Shown: in pieces, positions 45,985-57,825 of the stretch
Layout: every line of letters begins with the position of its first letter
Numbering within the stretch: position 1 is the first letter of the stretch
From: Lepus europaeus
Taxonomy: Eukaryota > Chordata > Mammalia > Lagomorpha > Leporidae
Assembly: GCF_033115175.1 (NCBI RefSeq)
Contig: NC_084832.1
Span: forward strand, 10,405,342-10,469,341
Length of the DNA: 64,000 nt
Reading direction: 5' to 3'
Notes under the pieces: model-generated
What the model saw: the letters and a program-made list of their open reading frames with translations, nothing else
Told to the model about the DNA's origin: nothing
Database searches by the model: none
Program-made: the position numbers and the translations under genes

Positions 45985-46301
45985 CTAGTCTTTTCTTTTC
46001 TGGAGGGGGGGAGGTGAGGGAAAAAGAGAGCAAGAGAGCGAGAGAGCGAGAGAGAGCGAGCTTCCATCCACTGGTGCACTGCCCAGGTGGCTAAAACAGC
46101 TGGGGTTGAGCCAGCGAGGATCTTCATCCAGGTCTACGAAGTGGGTACAGGGGCTCAGGCACTTGAGCCATCTTTCTGCTGCTTTTCTCAGGCCATCAGC
46201 AGGCAGCTGGATTGAAAGTGAAGCAGCTGATACTTGAACCAGTGCCCACAAGGGTTGCCACCATTACAGACAGTGGCCTTACCTAAGCACAATGCTGGCC
46301 C
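45985..46301 (-). mobile_element. CSINE, minus, GAGC-rich
   Basis: A purine tract with GAGAGAGCGAGAGAGC motifs (about 46024-46060), a body with GGCAGCTGGATTGAAAGTG and head CACAATGCTGGCCC. Third copy of the cluster. Confidence 0.85.
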
Positions 46302-46334
46302 TATCATCTTTGTGTATGTATGTTTAATTATGTT

Positions 46335-46632
46335 AGTTTATTTAAAATATAGGACACTGTTGGAGGAGGGGGGAGAGAGAGAGAGAGAGAGAGAGAGATG
46401 GATCTTCTGCCTGCTGGTCCACTCACCAAATGCCTGTAACAACCAGGGCCAGGCCAAGCCAAAGCTGGTAGCCTGGAACTGTCCATGCAGTGGGTGGACT
46501 GCAAATACTTGAGCCCTCATCTGCTGCCTCCCAGGATGGACGTTAGCAGGAAGCTGCAGGTGGAACCAGTCTGGTGTGGGATGTGGGTATCCTAAGTGAC
46601 AGCTTAACCTGCTGTGCCACAATGCCTGCCCT
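46335..46632 (-). mobile_element. CSINE, minus
   Basis: GA run at about 46374-46397, body AACCAGGGCCAGGCCAAGCC, head CCTGCTGTGCCACAATGCCTGCC. Fourth copy of the cluster. Confidence 0.88.
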
Positions 46633-48174
46633 GGTATATGTTTTCTGGTTTGAGGCAGAAGGTGTGAGAATATAAGACAGTGATAGCTTGCATGTGTGTC
46701 ATTTGCCCAAGGCCTTAGGGTGACTAGAGTCAGGAAACCTAACAAGCAATACTGAACAAATTCTTGTTGAATTTAAATAAGAAACACAAAATGGAAATGA
46801 TGGAGCATTCTTGTATGTTTGTACTTTATTATTCTGCTAAAATCAATTGAGTTTTACAGGAATAACACAGAATGCATAGTGGCAAATCCATTTTTGATAG
46901 CACTTAGTTAATAAAATAATCTAGGCATTTGATTTTTTAATCAAAATGAACCTTTGTTTTAATAACTTATGCTTTATGAATGTTATTTATTTTAAAATGT
47001 ACTCATTTGTAGTTGTGTTTTTTAAATTACATAAATAAAATTGTTATTCCTGGTTTGCAGTTAAAGATTTAGATGATAAGGAAATCTGAGACAAACAAAA
47101 TTATGTACTTTTATTTCATTCTTGTGGCCATAATGCTAATAGAAGAAATCCCTTGTTTTGGAAACTTTTTACTTTATATACAATTAAAATATTGATGAAT
47201 CATTGACTCATACTTCATTATATATATATATTTAGATATCACATTCATGACATTTAATGCTTACTTAAACTGCCATTTGTGAATATAGTTCCACATGGTG
47301 TCAAAATGTAGGCACGGCAGTTAGTGAGGTCTGATGTGAAGTCTTCAAACATACCCAGGCTCTAAGGCAGCAATGCTTAACCTTGAACAGGTAAATAGCC
47401 ACATGGCCACAGTGTAGAGAGAACGTGACATTGTAACACCCCATTGGATAATGTCTGCAGCAAGATACTGTGTCACCATGACTCAGCACCACTCACACAT
47501 TGCTTCTACTGTACAAGTAGTACACAGGAGAGCAGAATGGGTCTGTCAGAGGGTGATGGGTTTGAGATACTGCACCTGTGTCCTCAACTGGGCATGCTTC
47601 CAATTTCCCTTCATCTTCTGCTCTGGTGGGGTGAGCAGAGCAGATCTGGACAATTTATTTTCTCACTTCTAGTGAGGAGAGGGATAGCAGGAGAGGCAGG
47701 TTGTTCTGTGTTCTGTGCTGCAGTAAGCATGTTGGTCGTTGTTGGGGGCTTTCAGTGAAGGACAGTGTCAGAAGAACCCAAGTGTCAGGAGACCCCATGT
47801 GACCTAAAAGTCCCATTGCCTGGGTAACAGTGTCGGCTCTAGTATTGGATTGTGAGATGTGGGCATATAACATAGACCAGCAATTCCATGGCTTACACAT
47901 GTTTCTAGTTTCTCAATGAAGGAACAGGCAAATTGTACCAGTCTGTTGATTGAGCATTCATAATATATTCATGATGAAATATCTCTGGAGCAAATCCTGC
48001 AAAACAGTGTAATAACTCTTGGCACACAAACAGCTGGAATCTCTTAAAGAAATAATTCTCCTTATTTTCTCTTACTCATATTCATTTAGGTCCAGAAGAT
48101 CTAACCGTATTTTAGATTTTTATGTTACTGAATTTAGAGACGACACAAGTCAAGTCACATCTACATAATTCTGG
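46633..48174. other. Unique intron sequence
   Basis: No exon recognised. AT-rich to 47.3 kb, more balanced afterwards. Frames of about 100 codons at 47444-47758 lack motifs. Confidence 0.4.
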
Positions 48175-48188
48175 AGGGAGGGATGGAC

Positions 48189-48245
<57 letters not shown>

Positions 48246-48480
48246 TCCTTTAAAGCTTGTAGTGGACATGGCCGAGCCACGCTCAAGCTGGGAGCCAGGA
48301 GCACCTTCCCAGTCACCCGCATGAGTGGCAGGAACCCATTTACTTTAATGATCAATGCTGCCTCCCAGCATCTGCAGTAGCAGAAAGCTGGAGCCAGGAA
48401 GTGGAGTTGGGAATTGAAGTTACTCCAGTGTAGGACGTGAGAATATTAACCACTGTATTCACAGATTAAATGCTTGCCCC
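48175..48480 (-). mobile_element. CSINE, partial, with GA microsatellite
   Basis: A GA run of about 50 bases (48192-48242) is followed by a shortened body (GGGAGCCAGGAGCACC, AAAGCTGGAGCCAGGAAG) and a decayed head. Confidence 0.8.
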
Positions 48481-48489
48481 TAAAGGTTT

Positions 48490-49330
48490 AGGTTTTGCCC
48501 ATACCAAGTTCAGTATAATGCTGTTGTATGAAACTCCATCTCCTGGCTGAGTTTGTTCCAAGAGTTCAAGAACATGTAAACATGTACAGGGAAGTCAGAT
48601 TTATTGAAACGGGTAGTTCACACTCAAATGGGAGTGGAGGCAACTTCTCTTCACAAAGAATGGGCTGCTGCCCCCATCAAAGTTGGGTTCATCCTTTAAT
48701 AGGGTGGAGGGGGTGCCTGGGGCGGGGCCTAACAGAATAAGAAGGTGGAGTTAGGGCAGGGCTTGACTATTTCTTGCTTCCATGTCCCATTTTTGGGGGT
48801 TCTTGAAGGTGATGTGGCATCTCCACATAGGGCTGGGACACACAAGCAGTCATTTCTAGAGAAGTGTCATGGCCTCTTGTGCATAATGTATAGTGAGGCT
48901 CAGGCGCATGTGAGGGAATGGGTATGCCATGCCTGTAGCCATGTTGAATCTGTCAAGCCAGCTTACAGAGAAGGGACTAGGGTTTGGGATGCACACGTGA
49001 GCAGGTGCTGTTGGCAGTCCTTAGCTTCTCTTTATTCAGCAGTTTCCTGCCTGTCCACATCAGTGCCAGATGACTGTTCACAGCAGTTCTTCCCTGTGGC
49101 TACTGGGCTGTGGAGGCCAAGGGAAGTACTCTCAACCTGCAGTTACACTGCTTGGAACAAAAGGCTCCTTGGTAATTGCTACAGGGAAATGTGATAGGAA
49201 AACAGCACGTGCGTTTGTAGGCCCTCAGTATGGAAGCTTACACCTCGCTTTCTGTAATGGTCCATTGACTGGAGTACCAGTCCCAGGGACCACCTCACCA
49301 TAAATATGATGGTGGATAGAAGGGTCAAAT
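48490..49330 (-). repeat. Possible LTR or other old repeat, unassigned
   Basis: GC-moderate, repeat-like sequence with TTTATTGAAA at 48599-48608 (an AATAAA signal on the minus strand) and a G-rich GGGTGGAGGGGGTGCCTGGGG block. These are reminiscent of an LTR read in antisense. I cannot name a family, and there are no clear ends. Confidence 0.3.
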
Positions 49331-49639
49331 GTTAGTGATGAAATGACTGGGCCTGCAACAATATTGTAATCTGCACTTTAAAATGAGAAGTCTGATGTTC
49401 ACATGGGTTTGGTTGCATTTCTTGATCACGTGCTTAGTAATTTGCAGACTTAATTCCTGTCACTCCATCTCTCTCCATCTGAGTAACACTCTTACACCTT
49501 TCTTTCCCCCACATCCATGTGTACTCTGAGTATTTTGGTGGCTTCTCGTTGAATATGCATCCAAGGTGGCCAACCTCCAAGATGGCTGTGGTGACCCCCG
49601 TCCTAGCTATCACAGCCTCATTCAGTTCCTTCCTTGAAA

Positions 49640-50095
49640 ATGGCTACCTCTGTCACCAATATGGTGTTGCAGAAATGAAAACGTTGTGACTTCTGAGACT
49701 AGGTCATCAGACAGCGGTTTCCAATTTGCTCTCAGTTGGCTCACTTGCTGTGGGGAAGCCAGCTGCTTTTGCATGAAGACACCAAAGCAGCCCTATGGAG
49801 CTCCCATATGGCGAGGAACTGAGGGCCCTGCCAACACCCAGAATCATCTTGCTGTCTGTGGAGTGAGTCATCTTGAACACCATTGCGTCAGCCCCAGTCA
49901 GCCTTCAGCTGACTGAGGCAGGCCCACAACTTGATAGCAAACTTAGGAGAGACCATGGGCCAGGACCACTCAACTAAGCTGCTCCTAGATAATCTGTGAC
50001 TGCAGAACTAGTGTGGAATGGTCAGTGTTTACTGTTCTTTTAAGTTGCTAAGTGCATTTTTTTTTTTTTTTTGCAGCAGTAGATAATAGTACAGA
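49640..50095 (+). mobile_element. MLT1-type MaLR solo LTR
   Basis: Contains GACTTCTGAGACTAGGTCAT, a GAAGCCAGCTGCTTT-CATGAAGACAC-like block, GGAGCTCCCATATGGCGAGGAACTG, and the 3' end TTTTAAGTTGCTAAGT followed by a T-run and GCAGCAGTAGATAATAGTAC. This is the usual layout of mammalian MLT1 (ERVL-MaLR) LTRs. No internal retroviral genes are attached. The left edge is approximate. Confidence 0.75.
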
Positions 50096-51711
50096 CGTTT
50101 AGGGATTATCTCCTTTCATTTGTATTTTTCCTCACTTTTGGAGCTCTTTCTGCTTTTGATAATTGAGTGTGTAAATTAGCTGAAGTGGCACATGTCAAGA
50201 TGATTGGCACACAATAGTATGTTCAGAAATTTTACTTGAGTCTTATTGACTTCAGTCTAGTACTTTTTGGAAAACTCTGTGTGAAGATCTGTACTAAAAT
50301 TTATATACTCTGCCAAGTTCACAAGAGTAGATTTTTGTAATACATTTTCTAACAAATGTGTAATTTTCCTTTTTAGGGTATTACTTGTTTGAGATCATTT
50401 TGTATTTTAAGGTAGAATGTAAACATTTGAGAGAGAACAAGCCAAGGGCAGATTTGTTAACAGTTTGTTGTTGAGAGGAAGGCAGAATCTGGAGGTAACT
50501 TGTTTCTGGGCCAGGAGAAGTGTTTTCAGGGTTTCAGTCAGTACTCACTGCTGTGGTAGGAGGAGAGGAGGACAGACAGCCATGAGCTACCTCATCGTCA
50601 CTGGCACTGCTGATCGACTTAAATGCGCACCAAATCCGCATGTGTATCACAGACTTAATTATGTCCTAGATGCCAAGGCTCACTCCGTGTTTATATGTGA
50701 TTGTCTATTGTTGACCCTAAGTTTATTAATCAAAGCATACACTATATGTACAAATAAAATGATTCTCAGAAGTATTATAATTCAGCATCCTGAACGTGAA
50801 CTGGCTATGTATTAACATATTGTGGCTTTCAGTTTTTTAATCACTCATGTTGCACTCTGGAATCTTTCAGAAATGGACTCTAACCTGGAGGAGGGGGAAG
50901 GCTGGATATGAATCAGTTCTCGCCAGAGTCAGTTGTCTATGAACTCCGGAAAAAGGCGACAGGATTCTTTTTCATTCTATTTAACATTTTCTTAATATCT
51001 CTGTTGCAAAACCTCTTTTGTATCAGATAAAGTAAAAATTGCTTAACAAGGGCTTCCACATTGGCTGTTCATGCTCGTTTTCCCCATTCACAATGCTCTC
51101 TCTGTGTGCTCTAAAGTTTCTATATTGGCTTATCTTTTTGACTGATTGGGCAAATGATAGGACAAAGAACATAATTTAGATCAAACAAAATATTATCATT
51201 GGAAATGTAGTTGTCTCAGAAAAATACCCAGACCAGGGAACAATAAATGTAGATGACATTCACATGCATGTATGTTTATTGCCATATGTGGCATTTCATG
51301 TATACCACAGTTGAGGTAGATTGCCTTCACAGAGACAGGGATAGAGATTTAGATATGAAGACCTTAGCAGTGTTACTGGGATCTGGGGTGAGATGCATTG
51401 AGGGAATATCTAGCCAATTTTAGGAGAAAAAGAAAAACAAAGAACCAAAGACAGCTTCCAAGGTTTTTAATTAAAAGATACACTTTAGTTCCTAAATACA
51501 ATTATAAAAATGTAATGATACTTCTCAATCTGTTCTTTGAATTAATATCACATAAATATGAGAATTCTTTTGTAATTATCATGTTTTTGTTGTGGCTCTG
51601 AGAATCTAATGTATTCATAAATTCCTTTAAATAAAAAAAGACATACTTTAATTTACAGAGGGAATTGTAATTATAAAATTTTTATATTCCTAATGTTTAT
51701 TTTTAGTTTTG
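50096..51711. other. Unique intron sequence
   Basis: AT-rich. A 116-codon frame at 50465-50815 shows no recognisable domain. No other feature. Confidence 0.4.
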
Positions 51712-52034
51712 TTAAAGATTTATTTATTTAATTGAAAGATTTACAGAGAGGGGGAGAGAGAGACAGAAATCTTCCCTCTGTTGGTTCACTCCCCAAATGG
51801 TTGCAATGGCCGTCGCTTGACCAACCTGAAACCAGGAACCTGGAACTCCATGCGGGTATCCTGCTGGGTGGCAGGGGTCAAGTACTTGGGTGACCTGCTG
51901 CTGCCTTCCCACATGAATTAGTAAGGACCTGAATCAGAAGTAGAGTAGCAGGAACACCAGCTAGTGCTTGCTCATATGGGATGCTGGCATCACAGGCAAT
52001 GGCTTAACCCCTTGTACTGCAATGCCAGCACCAA
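51712..52034 (-). mobile_element. CSINE, minus
   Basis: AAAGATTTATTTATTTAATTG at the tail side, body CAATGGCCGTCGCTTGACC, head TTGTACTGCAATGCCAGCACC. Confidence 0.87.
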
Positions 52035-52418
52035 CAACATTTATTGATAGAACCCAGAAAGACAGATACAGCTAGAATTGTCACCGTTTTGTGTATTAGA
52101 AAACACTCAAGGCATGTTAATAGATTAACGAAACATTCTAGGTTTAGTAAAGACTGAAACTGGAAATTGAACCTGGGGTTCTGATTTCAGATGCTCTCAG
52201 AAGTGCTTCCAGTTCCAGAGATTCTCAGCAGGAGTCCACGCATGGCCTTCCGGCGACCCAGGAAGTGCTAATGTGTCAAGAGTGCTTGTGTCTATGTGTG
52301 AATTTTCCTGACTAGAGGACGCAGCCCTTGAGATTCTGAAAGGGTCACCTTGGTGACTTCCCAGTCACTAAAAGGCACTAAACTAGGAGGGGAAGTCCAT
52401 TAATAATTAGATCATTGG
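52035..52418. other. Short unique spacer
   Basis: Nothing recognised between two oppositely oriented SINEs. Confidence 0.4.
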
Positions 52419-52722
52419 GGTGGGTATTCGGCCTCACAGTTAAGACAAGGTAAAGATGTCTGTGTTCCACAAGGGAGAGCGTGGGTGTGATACCTGGCTC
52501 CAGCTCTGGACTCCAGCTCCCTGCTAGTGTAGACTCTGAGGGGCAGTCGGGGTGGCTCAGGCTGTTGAGCCCCTGCCACCCAGGTGGGAAACTTGGAGTA
52601 AGTTCTTGCTTCTGGCTGTGGCCTGGCCCAGCCCTGGCTATTGTGAGTATTTAAAGGAGTGAATCAGTGGAATGGGGCTCTCTCTCTCTCTATTGCCTTT
52701 CAAATAAATAAATCTTTAAAAA
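52419..52722 (+). mobile_element. CSINE, plus
   Basis: Head GGGGTGGGTATTCGGCC, body with CAGCTCCCTGCTAGTG, then GGGGCTCTCTCTCTCTC and tail AAATAAATAAATCTTTAAAAAAA. Confidence 0.88.
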
Positions 52723-53559
52723 AACTGGATAATAGAAAAATACATTCCTAGTGGTGTGAAGAATCCTAACTGTAGAAAAAAGGGAAAAGAGCAGGAGTGA
52801 AATTTTAAGGGAAACATTTTACTTGGGTCTTGGCTAACTCTAATTGCAGTTAGGAAAAGAGGTCAGAGTTAAATAGGTTAGGCTACACAGATGTTATATT
52901 AAGCAGAGGACTTGCCATGTACCCACGTGATAGGGTTCTCATTTATTCAGACATTCTTGCCACAGACAGTTTATCTTGTGTTCTGCTGCATGCTGATGAC
53001 CACCTGCAGAAAAATGAATGCAGAAGTTTGGAAAGACCATTGTTTGTGACAAATGGTTGTGTTGCTGCAGATGGCTTCAGTGAGGGATGGGTGCCTTTTG
53101 TTGAAAACTAGCATGATTTTGGCTTGTCTCTGTCATTTCTTAATCAAAAGTCAGATCCATTTATATTCCATACATAAAACACTGTTGGGTTTCATTGACA
53201 GCATACAAAAATGTCATTGAGAAGTCTATCAATGGACATAGGTTCTCTTTTCTCAAAAGAAAATTTGTTAATGGGTAACACCCCTGAGGATGAGATAGGG
53301 AAGAACAAAAATGGTAAGGCTGGAATCTGAACCTGCCTTCACAAATTTAGTCTGTAGAAAACTCTACCTCTGTTAGAATTGCTGTGAATGTGCTAAGAAC
53401 CTCCTAACGTCGAGTTGAATCTGCCATGAGAGTCCGACCTGATATAAAAATTATGAAAACAGATGGAGGCATGAGTAGTGCGGTAAAGCATGTCTCATTG
53501 CTTTAACTAACCTCATGCATGGTGCCCTGAAAGATGTTTTACAGCACACATTCTTGTTA
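52723..53559. other. Unique intron sequence
   Basis: No gene or repeat recognised. Confidence 0.4.
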
Positions 53560-53817
53560 ATATTATTTATATATTTTTATCTATTTGAAAGACAGAGACA
53601 GATTTTTCCATCCACTGATTCACTGCTCAGATGCGCACAACAGCCAGAGCTGGGCTAGGGCAAAGCCAGAAGCCCCGAACTTCATCCTGTTCTCCCATGT
53701 AAATGACGTGGACCAAGGCCTTGAGTCATCACCTGCTGCCTTGAACTCTGGCACTCTGATGTGGGATGTGGTTGCCTCAAGTGGTGGCTTAACCGACTAT
53801 GCCACAATGCCCACCCC
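53560..53817 (-). mobile_element. Old CSINE, minus
   Basis: TTATTTATATATTTTTATC at the tail side, body CAGCCAGAGCTGGGCTAGGG, head GACTATGCCACAATGCCCACCCC. Shorter than the other copies. Confidence 0.83.
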
Positions 53818-53974
53818 AATACAGCTGTTTTTCGCAGTTTGAATGTTTACAAAGTAACTCAATCCTATCATGTCATAATATAAATGCACATTTGTGTTGT
53901 TGGCAATTAACTTAAAACTGTTCAGAGCAAAATCCAGTGATGCTTAACCACATCTTCTCTGTAACACAAAAGTA

Positions 53975-54026
53975 GCAATAATATAATATAATAATATAAT
54001 ATAATATATATAATATAATATAATAC
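53975..54026. repeat. (TAATA)n microsatellite
   Basis: About 50 bases of AATATAATATAATA-type repeats, mainly five-base units with dinucleotide interruptions, not linked to a SINE tail. Confidence 0.9.
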
Positions 54027-54795
54027 CTTGACTTGGGTATCCAAGTGACCTAAAACTGTTTCCTTAGCACCGCCTTCATCTCCAGTAGAGACAAGGAAAT
54101 TGAAAGTATCTCCTGGGGCTACGATATTTGAATGCATTTGAATTGTCTGCCTTCTTCAAGAAAAGATCCACGGAGAGACTCTTGTGGAGATCCTGCACAC
54201 TACTGAGTTCCATTCCCCCAAGACATGGAACTCTCTCCCCATTTAATGTTGAATATGAGAGGGTAAAGGATTTTTGTCTATAAATCTGTGGGGTATAGAG
54301 AGAGGAAAACAAACTGCTCTAAATGGCAACTGGCAAATACAGGGCCCCTGACAGCTCTCAGAAGCACATGATGGAGGCGTCGCATTGAAACAAAATCGAG
54401 GGAAACACATTTGCTTCAGTTCTAGGAAATGCCTTTTGTTTTTCCTTTTAGAGTAATAATAAGCATTAACCTTAGTGGCAGGATGATGCTTTGGGGAAAG
54501 GGGTCATTCAAGTTTGGTGGTGTGCCTGAACACAGACGGTTCTGATCGATCTGGTAGAGACCTGGGTTTTTACAGCTCTTTATGGTTTACAAAGCTCTTT
54601 TCACATTTATTATCTCCCTCAAATAGGCTATGGTCCTATTTCTGATTTCCCAGTGGACCACGTGAAGTATAGAGAATTGCTAAGCCTTTCCAGAATCTCA
54701 TTCCACCCTGCCTCTGCAAGTTGAGGAAATTACTGTCATCCCAAATGATAGCTTTTTTTTTTTTTAATAAGTGAATAAATGTATCTTTTCTCTAT
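54027..54795. other. Spacer with a possible MIR-type relic
   Basis: Around 54570-54700 the run TTTATGGTTTACAAAGCTCTTTTCACATTTATTATCTCC resembles a MIR-class SINE. The match is too short to be sure. No gene seen. Confidence 0.35.
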
Positions 54796-54924
54796 GAAGG
54801 TGCTTCAAAACGATTGTGGAAAATGGAATTAAAAGGTGAGTTTATTTGCCTGGAAAGGAAATTTGAAATTTATGCATAGTGTTTTAATAATATGCATTTT
54901 CCACAAACTTCTTGAAGCTCCCTC
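54796..54924. mobile_element. Short inverted-repeat (MITE-like) DNA transposon relic
   Basis: The left end GAAGGTGCTTCAAAACGATTG and the right end (read in reverse) GAGGGAGCTTCAAGAAGTTTG both continue into TGGAAAATG. This gives about 29-base terminal inverted repeats around a 70-base AT-rich centre. TA dinucleotides flank both ends, suggesting a Tc1/mariner-type target. It has no coding capacity. A truncated relative lies at 10709. Confidence 0.65.
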
Positions 54925-56027
54925 TATAAAAAAAAATTGTACCCACAATGACAAAGGCTACAGTCAATTGTTCTAAATGTTGTCAGTTAAATATTTAACT
55001 TAGCATGTGTTAATTTTGTCTATGATTAGATGTTGGTACAAAATTACATTTCAGTTTGCTTGATATTTAAGTATTTTTCTCTCACATGTATATATCCCTT
55101 AAAACATTTCTCTCATCGTGTTCTGTGCCCAGAAACGATTGTAAATATAGAAAGCAAATTATTCTCCCTGAGGACTGCTTGTTTTTTAAACATAAACCTG
55201 CATTTGGTTTATTTCTTTTCTAAATGACTATAACAGTTTTCCAATGCAAATATTTAGATTTTCAAAAAATTCTACAAAGGAAGTGAATTTTATTTTGCCT
55301 ACTCTATCTGAAACAAAAGTTTAACTTGTCTGAGGTATGAAGGACTAAAATGAAGTCTTTGTACCTTTAATGAAACAAACGTTTTCAACAGCACTGTCAA
55401 CAACTACCAAATTCATCATTTTGTTTTGCCTTGGGGAAGCCAAATGATGGAAGAGCTGATTTGTAGCTAGTGTTAGAAAGAAAAGCAAAAGTGAAAACCA
55501 GCAAGATGTATAAGAATACAAGTTTCCATTGCATTTTGTTTAAATCATCAAAATGTAGAGATAATTTTATGTGTTAAAAATTATGAGCATATAGAGAGGA
55601 AGAAGAGGAATATTAAGGTACAAAACTAGTTTATATGCTTGCCTGTTGAATGTAAAGCACAGTTTTATTATAGCTGCTACATACCAGGTGGCTATGAATC
55701 TGATCTGAATCTATCAGAGATTTTTTACAGGGTTCAACTACCTTTCATTATAAAGTTATAGCTCAGATGAGCATTTATAGAATGTGAAAAAGGAAGTTTT
55801 ATTACTTGAATACTTTTCAGAGCATGCAGTATAGAGCTCTAATTCGTATTAAATACATTTTTGTTGCCTATGCAGAGAATGGTTTTTGTGTCAGGGAAGT
55901 AAAGACATGCACTGATACCTTGTCATCTTGTTAGGATTTCAGGTGGAGGAAAAGTAGGAACACACACACATGCATACACCCATGCTACTTGCAGATGCAT
56001 TGATATCCTTAAATCATAAATAATTTG
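54925..56027. other. Unique AT-rich intron sequence
   Basis: No gene or repeat recognised apart from a short CACACACACATGCATACACC stretch at about 55960. Confidence 0.4.
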
Positions 56028-56280
56028 AGGCTGGACATTTGGTTTGGTGGTTAGGTGCCACTTGGGACAGGGTTTGAATCTGTGTTCCATTTCTGATCCA
56101 AATTCCTACTAATGAACATCCTGGGTGGACAGCCAGTGATGACTCAAAACCCACATGAGAGACTCAGATGGAGTTCCAGGCTCCTGCCTTCCATTTGGCC
56201 AAACTCCAACTGTCGATGCCATTTGGGGAAATGAACTAGTAGATGGGTGATATCTCTGTGTCTCTTTAATATAAACAAAA
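56028..56280 (+). mobile_element. Old CSINE, plus
   Basis: Decayed head (GAGGCTGGACATTTGGTTTGG), body (CACATGAGAGACTCAGATGG), then TATCTCTGTGTCTCTTTAATAT and an A-rich end. Confidence 0.75.
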
Positions 56281-56496
56281 ACCATTAATTGGGCCCTTAC
56301 AGCTTGTGTACAGTCTCCATTGCACCCCTCAGTCTTTGTTAACACCAGACTGTATTAAATTGTTCTAGCAAGATAGTATATACTGAAAATCCTATCCTCT
56401 AAGCTAGGGAATCCTACAAATTCATTAGGATATACAGCTGATCGAGACCTAAAATCCTTCTAGTTGTGATGGTATCAGTATTTACTAAGCATCAAA

Positions 56497-56735
56497 GGGG
56501 CTGGAGATGTGGCTTAGTCCCAGCTTTACCAAGTCTGCTCCAGCTCCCTGCTAATGCCCCTGAGAAAGCAGCAGAGACCCAAGTGCTTGGGTGCCTTCAC
56601 CCTTGTGGGAGACTTAGAAGAAGTTCCTGGCCGTTGCAGCCATTTGGGGAGTAAACCATTGCTTGGAAGGCCTCTCTCTCTCTCTCTCTCTCTGTAACTC
56701 TGCCTTTCAAATAAATAAAATAAATCATTAGAAAA
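56497..56735 (+). mobile_element. CSINE, plus, internally shortened
   Basis: Head AAGGGGCTGGAGATGTGGC, a short body, CCTCTCTCTCTCTCTCTC, and tail AAATAAATAAAATAAATC. About 90 bases shorter than full length. Confidence 0.83.
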
Positions 56736-57579
56736 GAATTTACAATGATTCTCCTTGAAAATCATAGAATATGGTAGGAGAATTCTTTGTTTTGTTTAAA
56801 CTTAAGAGTTTTCAACTCTAGGGTGGTATGATAGAGATACACATTCAGGAGAAACACATTCAGGAGAAACACATTGATTCTGCCTCCTGAACCTCTCCTA
56901 ACTAGCATTATGCAGTGTGATTCTCTTTGGCAATGCTGGACCTGGCTGCCCAGTCGGTCCCACCACCCCAGGCAGAAACCGCCAGTACTCTATAGTGGAC
57001 GTATGGTTAAGCCATGTTTGGCAGCTTATGTGTATTCAGTGCATTTTTGATTCAGAATATTTTCAACTTTTTATGAATTTGTCAGGGTGATATTCCGTTG
57101 TAATTCAAGGAACATTTGTAATTAATGTATTCCTGAAAATTTACACTTGACTCAAGTTTTTGTTGGATATTCCTATTTCAAATGTCTTACCTGTAAGGTT
57201 TTTAAAAGTACAATAAATTAATATTTTCAAAGGCAAACAAACAATTTCTCTAATTTTTAAAAATTATTTATTTACAGTTTAAACTCCAGTCTTTAACTAT
57301 TCCTATCAGAATGGAAACAATTGAGTTGCCATTGCAGAAAAATCTTTCCATTGTGATCTCTCTGTTTGCATAATTGTTTGGCATGTAGTTTCTGGTATAA
57401 TTGCTGTGCACCTAGAAGTATTTACATCTTGCTGTGAAGAATAATAAGCCAGACCTTGAGGGCTTGTGTGCATGTTTCTCTGAGCTTGAGTACTTTGAAA
57501 CACTTATAAAGTGGGCACCATCAGTGAATTCATTTGCGGTAGCACTCCCTGTCCCCAACCTATTGGTATAGAGACAAGA
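56736..57579. other. Unique spacer with a 15-bp tandem repeat
   Basis: The unit ACATTCAGGAGAAAC occurs about 2.4 times at 56841-56876. No gene recognised. Confidence 0.45.
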
Positions 57580-57825
57580 ACAGTAACAAAGGGTGACATT
57601 GATTATATTACAGGCACTGTTCTAAACACTTCATCTCTACCAAGCTAAACCCTTTGATGTCCCTGTTCTTGTCCACATTTTGCCAGCTATGAAATTGGAG
57701 CACAGAGAAATTACTTGCTCAAAGTCTCCTAGCTCATAGCTCATGGGCTAGGTTTTGAATTTCGGATGGATTTTGTGATGGATAAGCACTGATGTTTTAA
57801 CTGCTACATTGAGTTGCCTTCTTTA
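57580..57825 (+). mobile_element. MIR SINE relic
   Basis: The series TTACAGGCACTGTTCTAAACAC, CATTTTGCCAGCTATGAAATTGG, GCACAGAGAAATTACTTGCTC, AAGTCTCCTAGCTCATAGCTC and GATTTTAACTGCTACATTG-like end follows the mammalian MIR consensus as I know it. Strongly diverged. Confidence 0.65.
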
